Under the pieces are notes generated by a model that saw nothing but the letters and a program-made list of their open reading frames with translations, made no database searches and was not told the DNA's origin. This document shows, in pieces, positions 6,804 to 17,710 of a DNA stretch of 64,000 nucleotides. The DNA comes from Rhodoblastus sp963710275 (GTDB taxonomy: Bacteria > Pseudomonadota > Alphaproteobacteria > Rhizobiales > Beijerinckiaceae), in the NCBI GenBank assembly GCA_963710275.1, contig CAVPZS010000008.1, positions 372,001 to 436,000 on the forward strand. The letters run 5' to 3'. The translations under genes and the position numbers were made by a program. Position 1 is the stretch's first letter. Every line of letters begins with the position of its first letter.

Positions 6804-9800
6804 CTAGACGTGCTCCACTTCGGCCACGCCGGGAATGGCCTTGATGGCGCCCGACGCCTGCGGGTTGATCGGGTAGCGCCCCGGCAGCTTGATCTCGACC
6901 TCCTCGCCCGGCGCGCCGAGTTGCAGGATCAGCGTCACCTCGCCTTCGGCGCGCCCCTTCAGCCGATCCGACAGCAGCGGCAAGGGCGAGGGATCGTGCA
7001 ATGTGATCCGCAAGCCCTTCTGGATGCGCGCAGCCGCCTCGTCGAGTTTTTCGACCAGCGTGATGCGGGCGCGGACGTCCTCGCCCTCGACATTGGCCTG
7101 CAAGGTCACCAGCACCGACGCTCCCTTTTCCAGGAGGTCGCGATACTGGTTCAACGCTTCCTGGAACAGGATCGCCTCATATTGCCCCGAGGGATCGGAA
7201 AGGGTGACGATGCCCATCTTGTTGCCGGATTTGGTGCGGCGCTCCGCGCGATCAAGCACGGTGGCGGCGAGGCGACCCGCCGACGCGCCCTTTTTCACCG
7301 CGCTGGCGAAAGTCGCCCAGCGGTCGACGCGCAGACGCTGTCAGCACGCCCTGATAGGCGTCGAGCGGATGGCCGGAGATGAAGAAGCCGATGGCGTCGA
7401 ATTCGCGACGCAGCCGCTCCTCCGCCGACCAGTTGTCATGGCGGGTCATGCGGATCGTCTCCGCGCCGCCGCCGCCAAACAGCGCGCTTTGCCCGGCCAG
7501 CGCCTCGTCCTGGGCGCGGTTGGCCGTGCCGAGAATGGGCTCGACGGCGGCAAAGGCCTTTGCCCGGTCGCGCTCGATCTCGTCGAAGGCGCCAGCGGCG
7601 GCCAGAGCCTCCAGCACCTTCTTGTTGACTTCGCGCGGGTTCAGCCTTGACGCCAGATGGCCGAAATCGCGGAAAGGCGTGTCTGCCCCGCGCCGTAACC
7701 AGCGCCCCCGCCTGCCCCTCGCCCACGCCCTTCACCGCCGACAGCGCATAGCGGATCGAAAGCGTCGCCCTCGGCGTCGGCGTGGACGTCGAAATCGACG
7801 CCGGAGCGGTTGATCGACGGCGGCTCGACGCGAATGCCCAGGCGGTTGGCCTCGTTGCGGAATTCCGCGAGCTTGTCGGTATTGCTCTTGTCGAGCGTCA
7901 TCGACGCGGCCAGGAACTCGACCGGGATGATTGGCCTTGCACCAGGCGGTCTGGTAGGCGACCAGCGCATAGGCCGCCGCATGGCTCTTGTTGAAGCCGT
8001 AATCGGCGAATTTGGCGAGATAATCGAAGATTTCGTCGGCCTTGGCCTTGGGCACGCCGCGCTCCACCGCGCCGTCGACGAAACGGGCGCGCTGGGCGTC
8101 CATTTCCGCCTTGATCTTCTTGCCCATGGCGCGGCGGAGCATGTCGGCCTCGCCGAGCGAATAGCCGGAGAGGATCTGGGCGATCTGCATCACCTGTTCC
8201 TGGTAGATGATGACGCCGAACGTCTCCTTGAGCACCGGCTCGATCTTGGGATGCTGGTATTCGGCGTCCTCCTCGCCGAGTTTCACCGCGCAATAGGTGG
8301 GGATATTGGCCATCGGGCCGGGCCGGTAGAGCGCCACCAGCGCGATGATGTCCTCGAAACGGTCGGCGCGCATTTCGACCAGCGCCTTGCGCATGCCCGC
8401 GCTTTCCAGCTGGAACACGCCGACCGTCTCGCCGCGCCCGAGCATTTCGAAGGTTTTTACGTCGTCGAGCGGAATTTTGCGACAGATCGACATGGATGCC
8501 GCGCTGTTTCAGCAGCGCGACGCAGGTCGACAGCGTGGTCAGGGTTTTCAGGCCGAGAAAGTCGAATTTGACCAGGCCGGCCGGCTCGACCCATTTCATG
8601 TTGAACTGGGTCGCCGGCATGTCGGATTTGGGGTCGCGATAGAGCGGCACCAGCTGGTCGAGCGGCCGGTCGCCGATGACGATGCCCGCCGCATGGGTCG
8701 AGGCGTTGGAGTAAAGCCCCTCCAGCTTTTCCGCGATCTCCAGCAATTGCCGGACCCGCGAATCCTTTTCCGCCTCCTCCTGCAGGCGCGGCTCGGAATC
8801 TCGATGGCCTGTTTGAGCGACACCGGCGCGGCGGGATTCTGCGGCACCATCTTGGCCAGCTTGTCCACGAGGCCGAGCGGCATTTCCAGCACGCGGCCGA
8901 CGTTGCGCAGCACGCCGCGCGCCAGAAACGAGCCGAAGGTGATGATCTGCGCCACCTTGTCGGCGCCATAGCGGTCGCGGACATAGGCGATGACCTCGTC
9001 GCGCCGGGTCTGGCAGAAGTCGATGTCGAAATCCGGCATGGAGATGCGCTCCGGATTGAGAAAGCGCTCGAACAGCAGGGAAAAGCGCAAGAGGATCGAG
9101 ATCGGTGATGGTCAGCGAGTAGGCGACCAGCGAGCCGGCGCCGGAGCCGCGCCCTGGCCCCACCGGAATGTCCTGCGACTTGGCCCATTTGATGAAGTCG
9201 GACACGATCAGGAAATAGCCGGGAAATTTCATCCGCTCGATGATCGACAGCTCGAATTCGAGCCTTTCCCGGTAGGTTTGCTCGGTCAGGCCCGGCGCCG
9301 GGCCGTGCGCGGCAAGCCGCGCGGTCAGACCCGCCATCGGCCTGCGCGCGCAATTCCGCGGCTTCGTCGGTTCCCTTGGGTGAAATTGGGCAGGATCGGC
9401 TTGCGCGTGCGCGGCCGGTAGGAACAGCGCAGCGCGATTTCCACGCTGTTGCGGGTCGCTTCGGGCAGGTCGGCGAAAACTTCCATGCATTTCCGCCCGG
9501 GTCTTGAATCGGTGCTCAGCGGGTCAGGCGGCGGCGGTCGTCCTGGCTGACCAGGGCCCCGTCGGAAATGCACAGCAGCGCGTCATGGGCCTCGAAATCG
9601 GAAGTCCGCCAGGAAATAGGGCTCGTTGGTCGCCACCAGCGGCAGTTCGCGACGATAGGCCATGTCGAGCAGGAAGGGCTCGACCTCCGTTTCGCTTTCC
9701 AGTCCGTGGCGCTGGATTTCGATATAGAGGCGGCCGGGAAACAGCGGCGCCAGCGCGTCAAGCCGCGCCTCGGCCGCCTCCGGCTTGTCGAGCAGGAACA

Positions 9801-10279
9801 GCCGGTCGAGCGGGCCGTTCGGGCCGCCGCTCAAGGCGATCAGCCCCTCGCTGGAAGCTGACAAGCTGCGCCAGCGTGACATGCGGCGTTTCGCCGGCCT
9901 CGACCTCCAGCCAGGCCTGCGAGACCAGATGCATCAGGTTCTCGTAGCCGCGCTCGTTCTTGGCCAGCAGCACGATATTGCCGCGTGAGGCGTCGATCGG
10001 CAGCGTCTCGCCCCTGACGCGCAGCAGATTCCGCGTCCTGAAAATCGACGGTGACCTGGCAGCCGGGAATCGGCTGCACGCCCTCCTTGGCGAATTTTTC
10101 GGAAATTTCGAGCGCGCCGAACAGGTTGTTGACGTCCGTGACCGCCAAGCGCCGGCTGCTCGTCGGCCAGCGCCAGCTTCAGCAGCTTGCCGACGGGGAT
10201 CGCGCCCTCGCGCAACGAAAAGGAGGTGTGGACGTGAAGATGGACAAAGCCGACTGCGGCGATCGATCTCTTCCATCAT
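6804..10279 (-). CDS. dnaE: DNA polymerase III alpha subunit (replicative), interrupted by many frame changes
   Basis: The replicative polymerase, which would be about 1,160 residues, is recognisable end to end when frames are joined. It has the PHP-domain start FVHLHVHTSFSLREGA, the TDVNNLFGALE motif, the catalytic aspartates in MPDFDIDFC, GPGRGSGAGSLVAY, ALYRPGPMANIP, FNKSHAAAYALVAYQTAWCK, and a C-terminal OB/tau-binding region ending EVEHV. The N-terminus is of the DnaE1 type, not the SOS polymerase DnaE2. I count about fifteen frame switches, most needing removal of one base. Because the gene is essential and the protein is otherwise intact, I read these as sequencing insertions. The start is probably one of two adjacent ATGs at 10279/10276. 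Neighbours are parS downstream and two DnaA boxes upstream. Confidence 0.93.
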
Positions 10280-10690
10280 CCGCGCTTCCCGCTTCCCGTC
10301 CCGCAATTCGACGACTCGACGGTCGCAGCATAGACAAGGCCGCGCTCCCATCGCCAGCAGGAATACCATGGTCGTGGAAGTCGACGCTGGCGCCTTGCCA
10401 CGTCGTTTGCCGCTTTTTCAGGCCACGATTGACGTCAAATTTTCGTTCTCTGTGATGATCCTGTTATGTTCCGCCGAACGAAACCTGGCCGTCAACATGT
10501 TTTTGTGAATCGAAGCGTCCTGCAATTTCCAATGGCTTCTGTTGGTCATGCCTGTGGATAAGTCATGAAACCGCCTGTGGACAACGATTTAGCCGTCGAC
10601 CAGCGAGAACACGCCCTTAACCTCGAAAACCAGGCGCTTTCCTCGACTGCCCACGCTATTCGGTCGCGCGTTGGAATGCATGGTTGCACC
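10280..10690. other. intergenic region between lolD and dnaE
   Basis: This 411-bp gap is the presumed dnaE leader. It holds two DnaA boxes (10553-10584, listed separately) and TCCTGTTATGTTCC at 10459-10472, a 14-mer shared exactly with the parS element at 6711-6724 (opposite strand). I see no gene. Confidence 0.6.
10553..10584 (-). promoter_or_regulatory. two DnaA boxes upstream of dnaE
   Basis: TGTGGATAA (10553-10561) is the exact complement of the consensus DnaA box TTATCCACA, and TGTGGACAA (10576-10584) is the complement of TTGTCCACA, one change from consensus. They are in the same orientation, 23 bp apart, about 275 bp upstream of the dnaE start. Regulation of dnaE by DnaA is an inference. 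Confidence 0.6.
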
Positions 10691-11387
10691 CTACTGCATT
10701 TCAACCAGAAGTCCATTGCGCAAGGTCAGACATCTGTCCATGCGCGCCGCGAGGTCGAGATTATGGGTGGCGATCAGGGCCGCCAGGCCGGTGGCGCGGA
10801 CCAGCGACATAGGCGCGGCGAAAACCCGGTCCGCGGTTTCCGGATCGAGATTGCCGGTCGGTTCGTCCGCCAGAAGCAGCGAGGGCGCATTGGCCACCGC
10901 GCGGGCGATGGCGACGCGCTGCTGCTCGCCGCCGGAAAGTTCGGACGGACGATGGCCACCGCGCTCGGCCAGGCCGAGATAGCCGAGCAGCTCGTTTGCG
11001 CGCCGCCGCGCCTCGGACCGGTTCAGCCCGGCGATCATCTGCGGCGTCATCACATTTTCCACCGCCGTGAATTCCGGCAGCAGATGGTGGCATCTGGTAG
11101 ACGAAGCCGATCTTGGACCGGCGCAGGGCGGTGCGCTCGCGATCCTTCATGCCCGAAGTGGCACACCCTCGATCTCGACTTCGCCGCTCGTCGGGCTTTT
11201 CCAGCAGCCCGGCAATATGCAGCAAGGTCGATTTGCCGGCGCCGGAAGGGCGCGACCAGCGCCACGGCCTGTCCCGGCCAAAGCGCCGCCTCAGCGCCGC
11301 GCAGAATTTCGAGAAAGCCGTCGCCTTCCGGTAGCGGCGGACGACGCTGCTCAGCCGCAGCGCAGGCTGCACGAGGTCGTCATTCAT
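10691..11387 (-). CDS. lolD: lipoprotein-releasing ABC transporter ATPase LolD (frame-disrupted)
   Basis: LolD is the cytoplasmic ATPase of the LolCDE complex, which extracts lipoproteins from the inner membrane for delivery to LolA. Joined across several frame breaks, the product shows Walker A (PSGAGKSTLLHIAGLLEKP), the Q-loop region FVYQ, the signature LSGGEQQRVAIARAV, Walker B LLLADEPTGNLD, and the H-loop ATHN, at about 230 residues in all. The start ATG at 11387 overlaps the lolC stop in an ATGA. The frame breaks lie at about 11320, 11255, 11165 and 11090. Confidence 0.85.
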
Positions 11388-12688
11388 GGCGCAGAGGCCT
11401 CCACCGGATCGAGCCGCGCCGCGCGCCAGGCGGGATAGATGGTCGCGAGGAAGGAGAGGACCAGGGTCATGATGGCGACGCCGATCACCTGCCCCGGATC
11501 ACCTCCGAGGGAAGGTGCGACAGGAAATAGAATTGCGCCGGGAACAGGTCGAGGCTGAAGGCGCGATTAAGGAAATTGCGGATGTCCTCGAGATGATAGG
11601 CGAGTGGCGTTCCCAGACGCCGACGCCGATAACCGTGCCGACCGCGCCGATCGACAGGCCGGTCAGGATGAAGACGCGCAGGACCGCACCCTGCGTCGCG
11701 CCCATGGTGCGGATGATCGCGATGTCGCGGGTCTTGTCCTTCACCAGCAGGATCAGCCCCTGCACGATCAGCAGCGAGGCGACGGCGACGATGATCGCCA
11801 GAATAAGGAAGATGGCGTCGCTTTCCACCTTCAGCACGTCGAAGAAGCTCTTGTTGCGCTGGCGCCAGTCGGTGAGCATGGACTGCTCGCTGATGGTCTG
11901 GCCGATCTTCAGCGCGCATGTCGTCCATGTCGTTGGGATTGGAGACGAAACCCTCGATGACGCTGACTTCGCCCGGCTTGTTGAAAAAGGCCTGCGCCTC
12001 CTCGAGCGGCATGAACACATAGAGCTGGTCGAATTCCGACACGCCGAACTGGAAAATTGCCTTCACCGGATAGGATTTCATCCGCGGCGTCACGCCAAAG
12101 GGGGTTTGCGCGCCTTTCGCCGTCAGGATCGAGACCCTGTCGCCGACGCGCACGCCGAGATTGTCGGCGAGACGCTGGCCGATAGCGAGGCCGCCAGCCG
12201 TGTCGAAATGCTCCAGCGTGCCCTGCCGGACATTGCCGACAATGCCCGGCAGGCGCTTCAGATCGGCCTCGTCGATGCCGCGCACCAGAGCGCCGGTCTG
12301 CTGGACCGGGGAGGAGACGCCCGCCGCGGACTTCGACCAGCGGAATGGCCATGGTGACGCCGGGAATTTTTTCAAGCTGGACCTTGAGCTCCTTGTAGTC
12401 GGTCATCGGCGTTTCGAGCGGCTGCAGAAAGAAATGGCCGTTGACGCCGATGATCTTTGACATCAGTTCCGAGCCCATGCCGTTCATGACCGACATGACG
12501 ACGATCAGCGCCATGACCCCTACGGCGATGCCGGTGACCGATAGCCCGGCGATCGCCGAGGGCAGGAAGCGGTGGCGTCGCGAACGCATGTAGCGTAGCG
12601 CCAGCATGCGCTCGAACACGCCGAAGGGCGCCGCGCCCGGCGCGTCGTCGCCGCGCCGCAACAGGTGTTTTTCGCCCAGATAGTTCAT
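11384..12688 (-). CDS. lolC: lipoprotein-releasing ABC transporter permease (LolC/LolE family, frame-disrupted)
   Basis: The membrane subunit of LolCDE. The N-terminus reads MLALRYMRSRRHRFLPSAIA, then the first transmembrane helix (GVMALIVVMSVMNGMG), a large periplasmic domain with GDRVSILTAKG and NPNDMDDM, and three C-terminal helices including AIIRTMGATQGAVLRVFILTG. The open frame starts at ATG 12688, preceded by AGGAACGTC. Frame breaks occur near 12325, 11910 and 11500. In the frame read here it ends RLDPVEASAP and overlaps lolD by 4 bp; a further break might restore the commoner EALR-type ending. Rhizobiales usually carry one such permease that serves as a homodimer. Confidence 0.83.
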
Positions 12689-12890
12689 GACGTTCCTGAG
12701 GCCGCACGGAAGGCGTTGCGGATTAGACGGGAATTGCGCGCAAAAGAAGACTTTCCGTCCTGTTTACGCTTTTCGCGCGATTCCGCCCGAGAGCTCAAGG
12801 ATTAATGCTTTTAAACGCGCATTTTAAGCTTTTATCCAACGCGACTGCAATTCGGCGCGGCCATCATCCTCTCGAAATTGGGAGAATGAA

Positions 12891-13906
12891 TTGTCCGACC
12901 CTCGCCTGCTCGAACTCGCGCAAATGCCGCTCCACCGGCGCGCGCAACGCATCGCCGAACTTTTTTCCGAGGGAAGCGAGGACAATGGACCCCGCGCCCC
13001 TGGCCGCCTGCAACGCCGCGCCGCACGGAAGAGCAGGCTGGCGGAAAAGCCGGCGCGCGCCTTGGCGCGACGAGCTCGGGCGCTGATCCATTGGTTTTCG
13101 CCGGGCCGCGTCACCGGCCTGGCCTGCGCGCTCGCGATATTCGCCCGCGACAAGTTTTCGGGCGCGACCGGCGCTGACGCGCCACGAGCAAAACAAACGC
13201 CGGAGGGCTTTTGCGGCCGCGCCGCCTCGCTGGCGCCGGACGATTTGCTCGACGCCTATGTCCGGGGCGCGGCGCCGCGCTCCCTGCTTGGCCTTCCCAG
13301 CCTCTGGTCGCCGCCCTACCGCGCCGTCCTGCGCCCGAGCGATTTTCCGCGCGGCCTTGGCGACCGGCGCTCGGAAGCCTATGGCGTCACAATCGACGAG
13401 GCCTTCGATCCCCTGCTCCTGCTTTGCGCGCAAAACCAAGATATCGGCATCAATCCGGCGATGGATCTGGCGCTTGGCGACCTCTATGACGCCGGTTACG
13501 CCCATTCGCTGGAAGTCTGGGACCGCGCCGGGAATCTGATCGCCGGCCTCATCGGGGTCGCCGCGGGCGGGGTTTTCACTGTCGAGCGATTTTTCGCCGC
13601 CAGCGACGAGGCCTTCGTGCGCGGCGTCAACAATCTCGCCGCGCAACTGCAACGCTGGAATTTCGCCCTGATCGACTTCGGCGCGCCCTCGGCCTTTCCG
13701 ATCGCCTGCGCTGCGCGCATATGAGCCGCGAGGTTTTTTGCGCGCTGGCCGCCGATCATGTCGGCGGCGGCCATCACGGCCGCTGGCGGATCGAAACCGA
13801 TTTTCGCGCTCCGATCCGTCCCGCCGCCACGCCCGCGCTGAAGATTTTGGCGCGCGCGCAAAGAGGCGGCGAGGACGATCAGCCGCGCTTGAGAACCGCG
13901 ATATAG
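12891..13906 (+). CDS. leucyl/phenylalanyl-tRNA-protein transferase-like protein (divergent, one frame break)
   Basis: The central part resembles Aat, the enzyme that adds Leu or Phe to N-degron substrates. It contains DDLLDAYVRGAAP (cf. LL-AY-GxFP), LWSPPYRAVLRPSDF (cf. WSPDPRAVL-P), YDAGYAHSLEVWD, GNLIAGLIGVAAGGVF, and a C-terminal SREVFCALAADH that aligns with the Aat end only if a frame change near 13715 is accepted. It departs from true Aat at the ESMFS motif (here ERFFAAS) and the DTQ motif (here DFGAP), and has an extra basic N-terminus of about 100 residues. The start is TTG at 12891 after GGGAGAATGAA. It may be a paralogue with another acceptor or an inactive relative. Confidence 0.6.
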
Positions 13907-15172
13907 AATCCGTCGACATCATGGGTCGCAGGGCTGAGCCGCAAGCCCGGCCCGTGGCTGGAGGCCGCCCCCGCGATGTCAAGGCCAGCCTTCTCCAGGC
14001 TTTCGGCCGCGGGCTCGGCCGAGAATGCGGGATGGGCGGCGAGAAACGCGCTCACCGGGTCCTCGTTTTCCTCGCAGAGCAGCGAACAGGTCACATAAAC
14101 AAGCCGGCCCGCCGGGCTTCACGAATTTTTCCGCGCGGGACAGGATTTCGGTCTGCGCCTTGATGCGCTGCTCCAGCGCGCCGGGGCGCATCCGCCACTT
14201 GGCGTCGGGATTGCGCCGCCAGGTTCCCACGCCCGTGCAGGGCGCGTCGATCAGCACGAGGTCACAGGCGCCGGCCAGATCGGCGATGGGATCATGCTGT
14301 TGGCCTCGCGGCGCGCGCACCTGGACGTTTCGCGCGCCCGCCCGCTCGAGCCGGGCGAAAATCGGCGTCAGACGCCGCCCGTCCGTGTCGGTGGCGTAGA
14401 TCTGGCCGCGATTATCCATGTCGCCGGCCATGGCCAGGCTCTTGCCGCCGCCACCGGCGCAGAGGTCGAGGACCTGCTCGCCGGCGCTTGCCCGGGCTAA
14501 GCGGGCCGCGATTTGCGAGCCCTCGTCCTGGATTTCCACGAGGCCGCGCACATAAGCCGGTTCGGCGGCGAGCGACGCGCCGCGCCCGCCCGCGCCCTGC
14601 GCGATGCGGACGCCCGCAGGCGCATAGGCGCAGGCGACAGGCGACAAATGCGCCAGTTCAGCGAGGATTTCGGCCCGCGTCGCCTTCAACAGGTTGACGC
14701 GCAGGTCGAGCGGCGCGCGCGCGGAGAGCGCTCTGCCCTCGTCGACCGCCCTGTCGCCGAAAGCGCGGGCGAAATGCGGCGCCAGCCATTCAGGAAAATC
14801 GCCGCGGACCCAATCGGGCGCGCCGGAAATATCCGCGGCGATGAGATTTTGCCGCTCATCGGCGTCGAGCGGCGCGGGGGCGTGGCCCAAGCCGCTGAAA
14901 TAAGTCTCGATTTCATCCGCCGGAAGCGAACGCGCGAGCGCCAGCGCCCCGATCATTTCCCCGCGCGGCCTCTCCGATTTCATCATCCAGCGCGCGGAAG
15001 CGCGGCGGCGTAGGGCGTCAAACACCAGTGAGGCGATGGCGGAGCGATCCTTCGAGCCGGCGAAGCGATGCGCCAGGCCCCAGTCTTTCAAGGAATCTGC
15101 GGCGGGGCGACGGCGCGTCTCGAGATCTTCGAGAACCTCAATCGCTGCGGCGATGCGGGCGGCGGGATGCAT
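13879..15172 (-). CDS. RsmB/NOP2-family RNA (cytosine-5) methyltransferase (one frame break)
   Basis: A SAM-dependent m5C methyltransferase of the RsmB/Nol1/Sun family. The catalytic domain shows the SAM-binding VLDLCAGGGGKSLA, TDTDGRRL, motif IV DAPCTGVGTWRRNPDAKWR with the proton-abstraction Cys, and motif VI VTCSLLCEENED with the nucleophile Cys. The latter is reached only through a frame change near 14105. The N-terminal 150 residues are helical, as in the NusB-like domain of RsmB. The start is the ATG at 15172 (MHPAARIAAAIEVLEDL); an upstream in-frame codon at 15229 is less likely. The end overlaps the convergent Aat-like gene by 28 bp. Confidence 0.85.
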
Positions 15173-15296
15173 GGCGACCTTCTCATTGTTTTCGTTCGCG
15201 CGTCTGGACTCGGTCGCGTACGCGAGCATTGCTATAAGCGGGCCGTCGTTTCACACACGTCGCCCCGATGCAACCCACTATAAGGCGCCTTCCCGC

Positions 15297-15481
15297 ATGA
15301 AGAACCTGCAAAAACTCCCCATATAGCCCTTGGCCCTTGGCCCTCGTCATCGTCCTCTCGCTCGGCGCCTCCGCCGCCGCTCCCCAGCCCGCCTGAAACC
15401 GCCCAGGTCATTTTGAGGCTGGTCCACAATGAGGGCCGCTGGGGCGGCGGATGGGGACCGCGCTGGCGCAGCCGCTGGTAA
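15297..15481 (+). CDS. small exported Trp/Gly/Arg-rich peptide (frame-disrupted)
   Basis: Joining frames gives about 60 residues. They comprise a basic start MKNLQKLP, a hydrophobic core PLALVIVLSLGASAAAP typical of a Sec signal peptide, then QVILRLVHNEGRW and a mature end GRWGGGWGPRWRSRW before TAA at 15479. Two frame changes, near 15320 and 15396, are needed. I recognise no domain. Short Gly/Trp/aromatic-rich exported peptides of this composition occur in alphaproteobacteria and resemble sulfur-globule-type proteins only in composition. It sits on the plus strand with a similar peptide gene 123 bp downstream. Confidence 0.45.
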
Positions 15482-15604
15482 TGCCAGTAAACAGTTCGTT
15501 ATTGCGGAAGCCTTTTGTTGCAACCAAGGCTATGCCAGCGCATCCTGCGGCGTAAGGTCGTCGGCCAACGTTTCTTGCCGCAACATCGGATGGAGGTTTC
15601 GCCC

Positions 15605-15872
15605 ATGTCTCTGATCCGCAATTTCGCCTTGGCGATTATCCTGAGCTTAGCCGCCCTCGCCTCATTGGCGGAGGGGCCGGCGCAAGCGGCTGCCCGTCGC
15701 CGCCTCCAGTCTGGCGGCGCAAGCGGCCTCGCCGAACCTCACTGAAAAGACATGGTATTATCGCCGCCATTATTATCACCGGCATTACTGGCATCGCCAC
15801 TATTGGCATCGGCATTACTGGCATCGTCATTACTGGCATCGGCGCCATTGGCGACGCCATTATTACTGGTAA
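15605..15872 (+). CDS. small exported His/Tyr/Trp/Arg-rich peptide with HRHYW tandem repeats
   Basis: The ATG at 15605, preceded by GGAGGTTTCGCCC, begins a clear signal peptide (MSLIRNFALAIILSLAALAS, cleavage near AQA). After one frame change at about 15693 the frame continues AASSLAAQAASPNLTEKTW and then a mature region made almost only of H, R, Y and W: five near-copies of the 15-nt unit CATCGNCATTACTGG (HRHYW) between about 15772 and 15870, ending HYYW before TAA. Function is unknown. The His density suggests metal or anionic ligand binding, but that is inference. It is divergent from nothing obvious and convergent with guaB. Confidence 0.6.
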
Positions 15873-15894
15873 GATAGGCGTCTGACCGTAAATT

Positions 15895-15917
15895 CCGCCG
15901 CGCCCCGAACGCGGCGG
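15895..15917 (-). terminator. possible terminator of guaB
   Basis: A GC-rich hairpin CCGCCGCG / CGCGGCGG with a 7-nt loop lies 31 bp beyond the guaB stop. The following minus-strand AATTT tract is short, so termination efficiency is doubtful. Confidence 0.45.
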
Positions 15918-15947
15918 ATCTGCTTTCCGAACCTCCGAAAGATGCGC

Positions 15948-17432
<1,485 letters not shown>

Positions 17433-17710
17433 GGCCAGCTCCGTCGGCAAAGGCGAAAGGGGCGCCGAGTCGCGCGCCCTATGAGTTGGCGTGTGCTCAT
17501 AGCATTTTAATGTCAGGTTTCAAATCAATCTGGCGCGCGAACGATTTTTTTCGCCGGCGCGCCCTCGACCCGCCGAAAACGCTCCCCCACAACAGAAAAA
17601 ATACGCCAGCATGTGGCGGTGATTTGTCCGCCACCGCCGCCGGATAAGGCGGAACGAATTCACGAAAATTTATCGCCTGCCACGTTTAAGTGGGCGGAAC
17701 GGAGGACAGC

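Noticed and set aside
6804..10279. dnaE as a decayed pseudogene.
   Set aside because: The protein is complete in motif order and the breaks are almost all one extra base. The gene is essential and other essential genes show the same error. Sequencing insertions are more likely.
10459..10472. Third parS-type element or LexA operator upstream of dnaE.
   Set aside because: A 14-base match to the parS element, but the parS core itself is absent and the LexA half-site is GATC rather than GTTC. Mentioned only as a secondary observation.
10280..10690. Possible replication origin, from the two DnaA boxes next to dnaE and a nearby parS.
   Set aside because: Only two boxes, no A/T-rich unwinding region, no further box cluster, and none of the usual origin neighbours in the gap. 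Better explained as a regulatory site.
15636..15860. Met/Pro-rich minus-strand ORF with MPVM repeats.
   Set aside because: It is the reverse of the HRHYW repeat gene. No start signal, and the plus-strand reading has a signal peptide and ribosome site.
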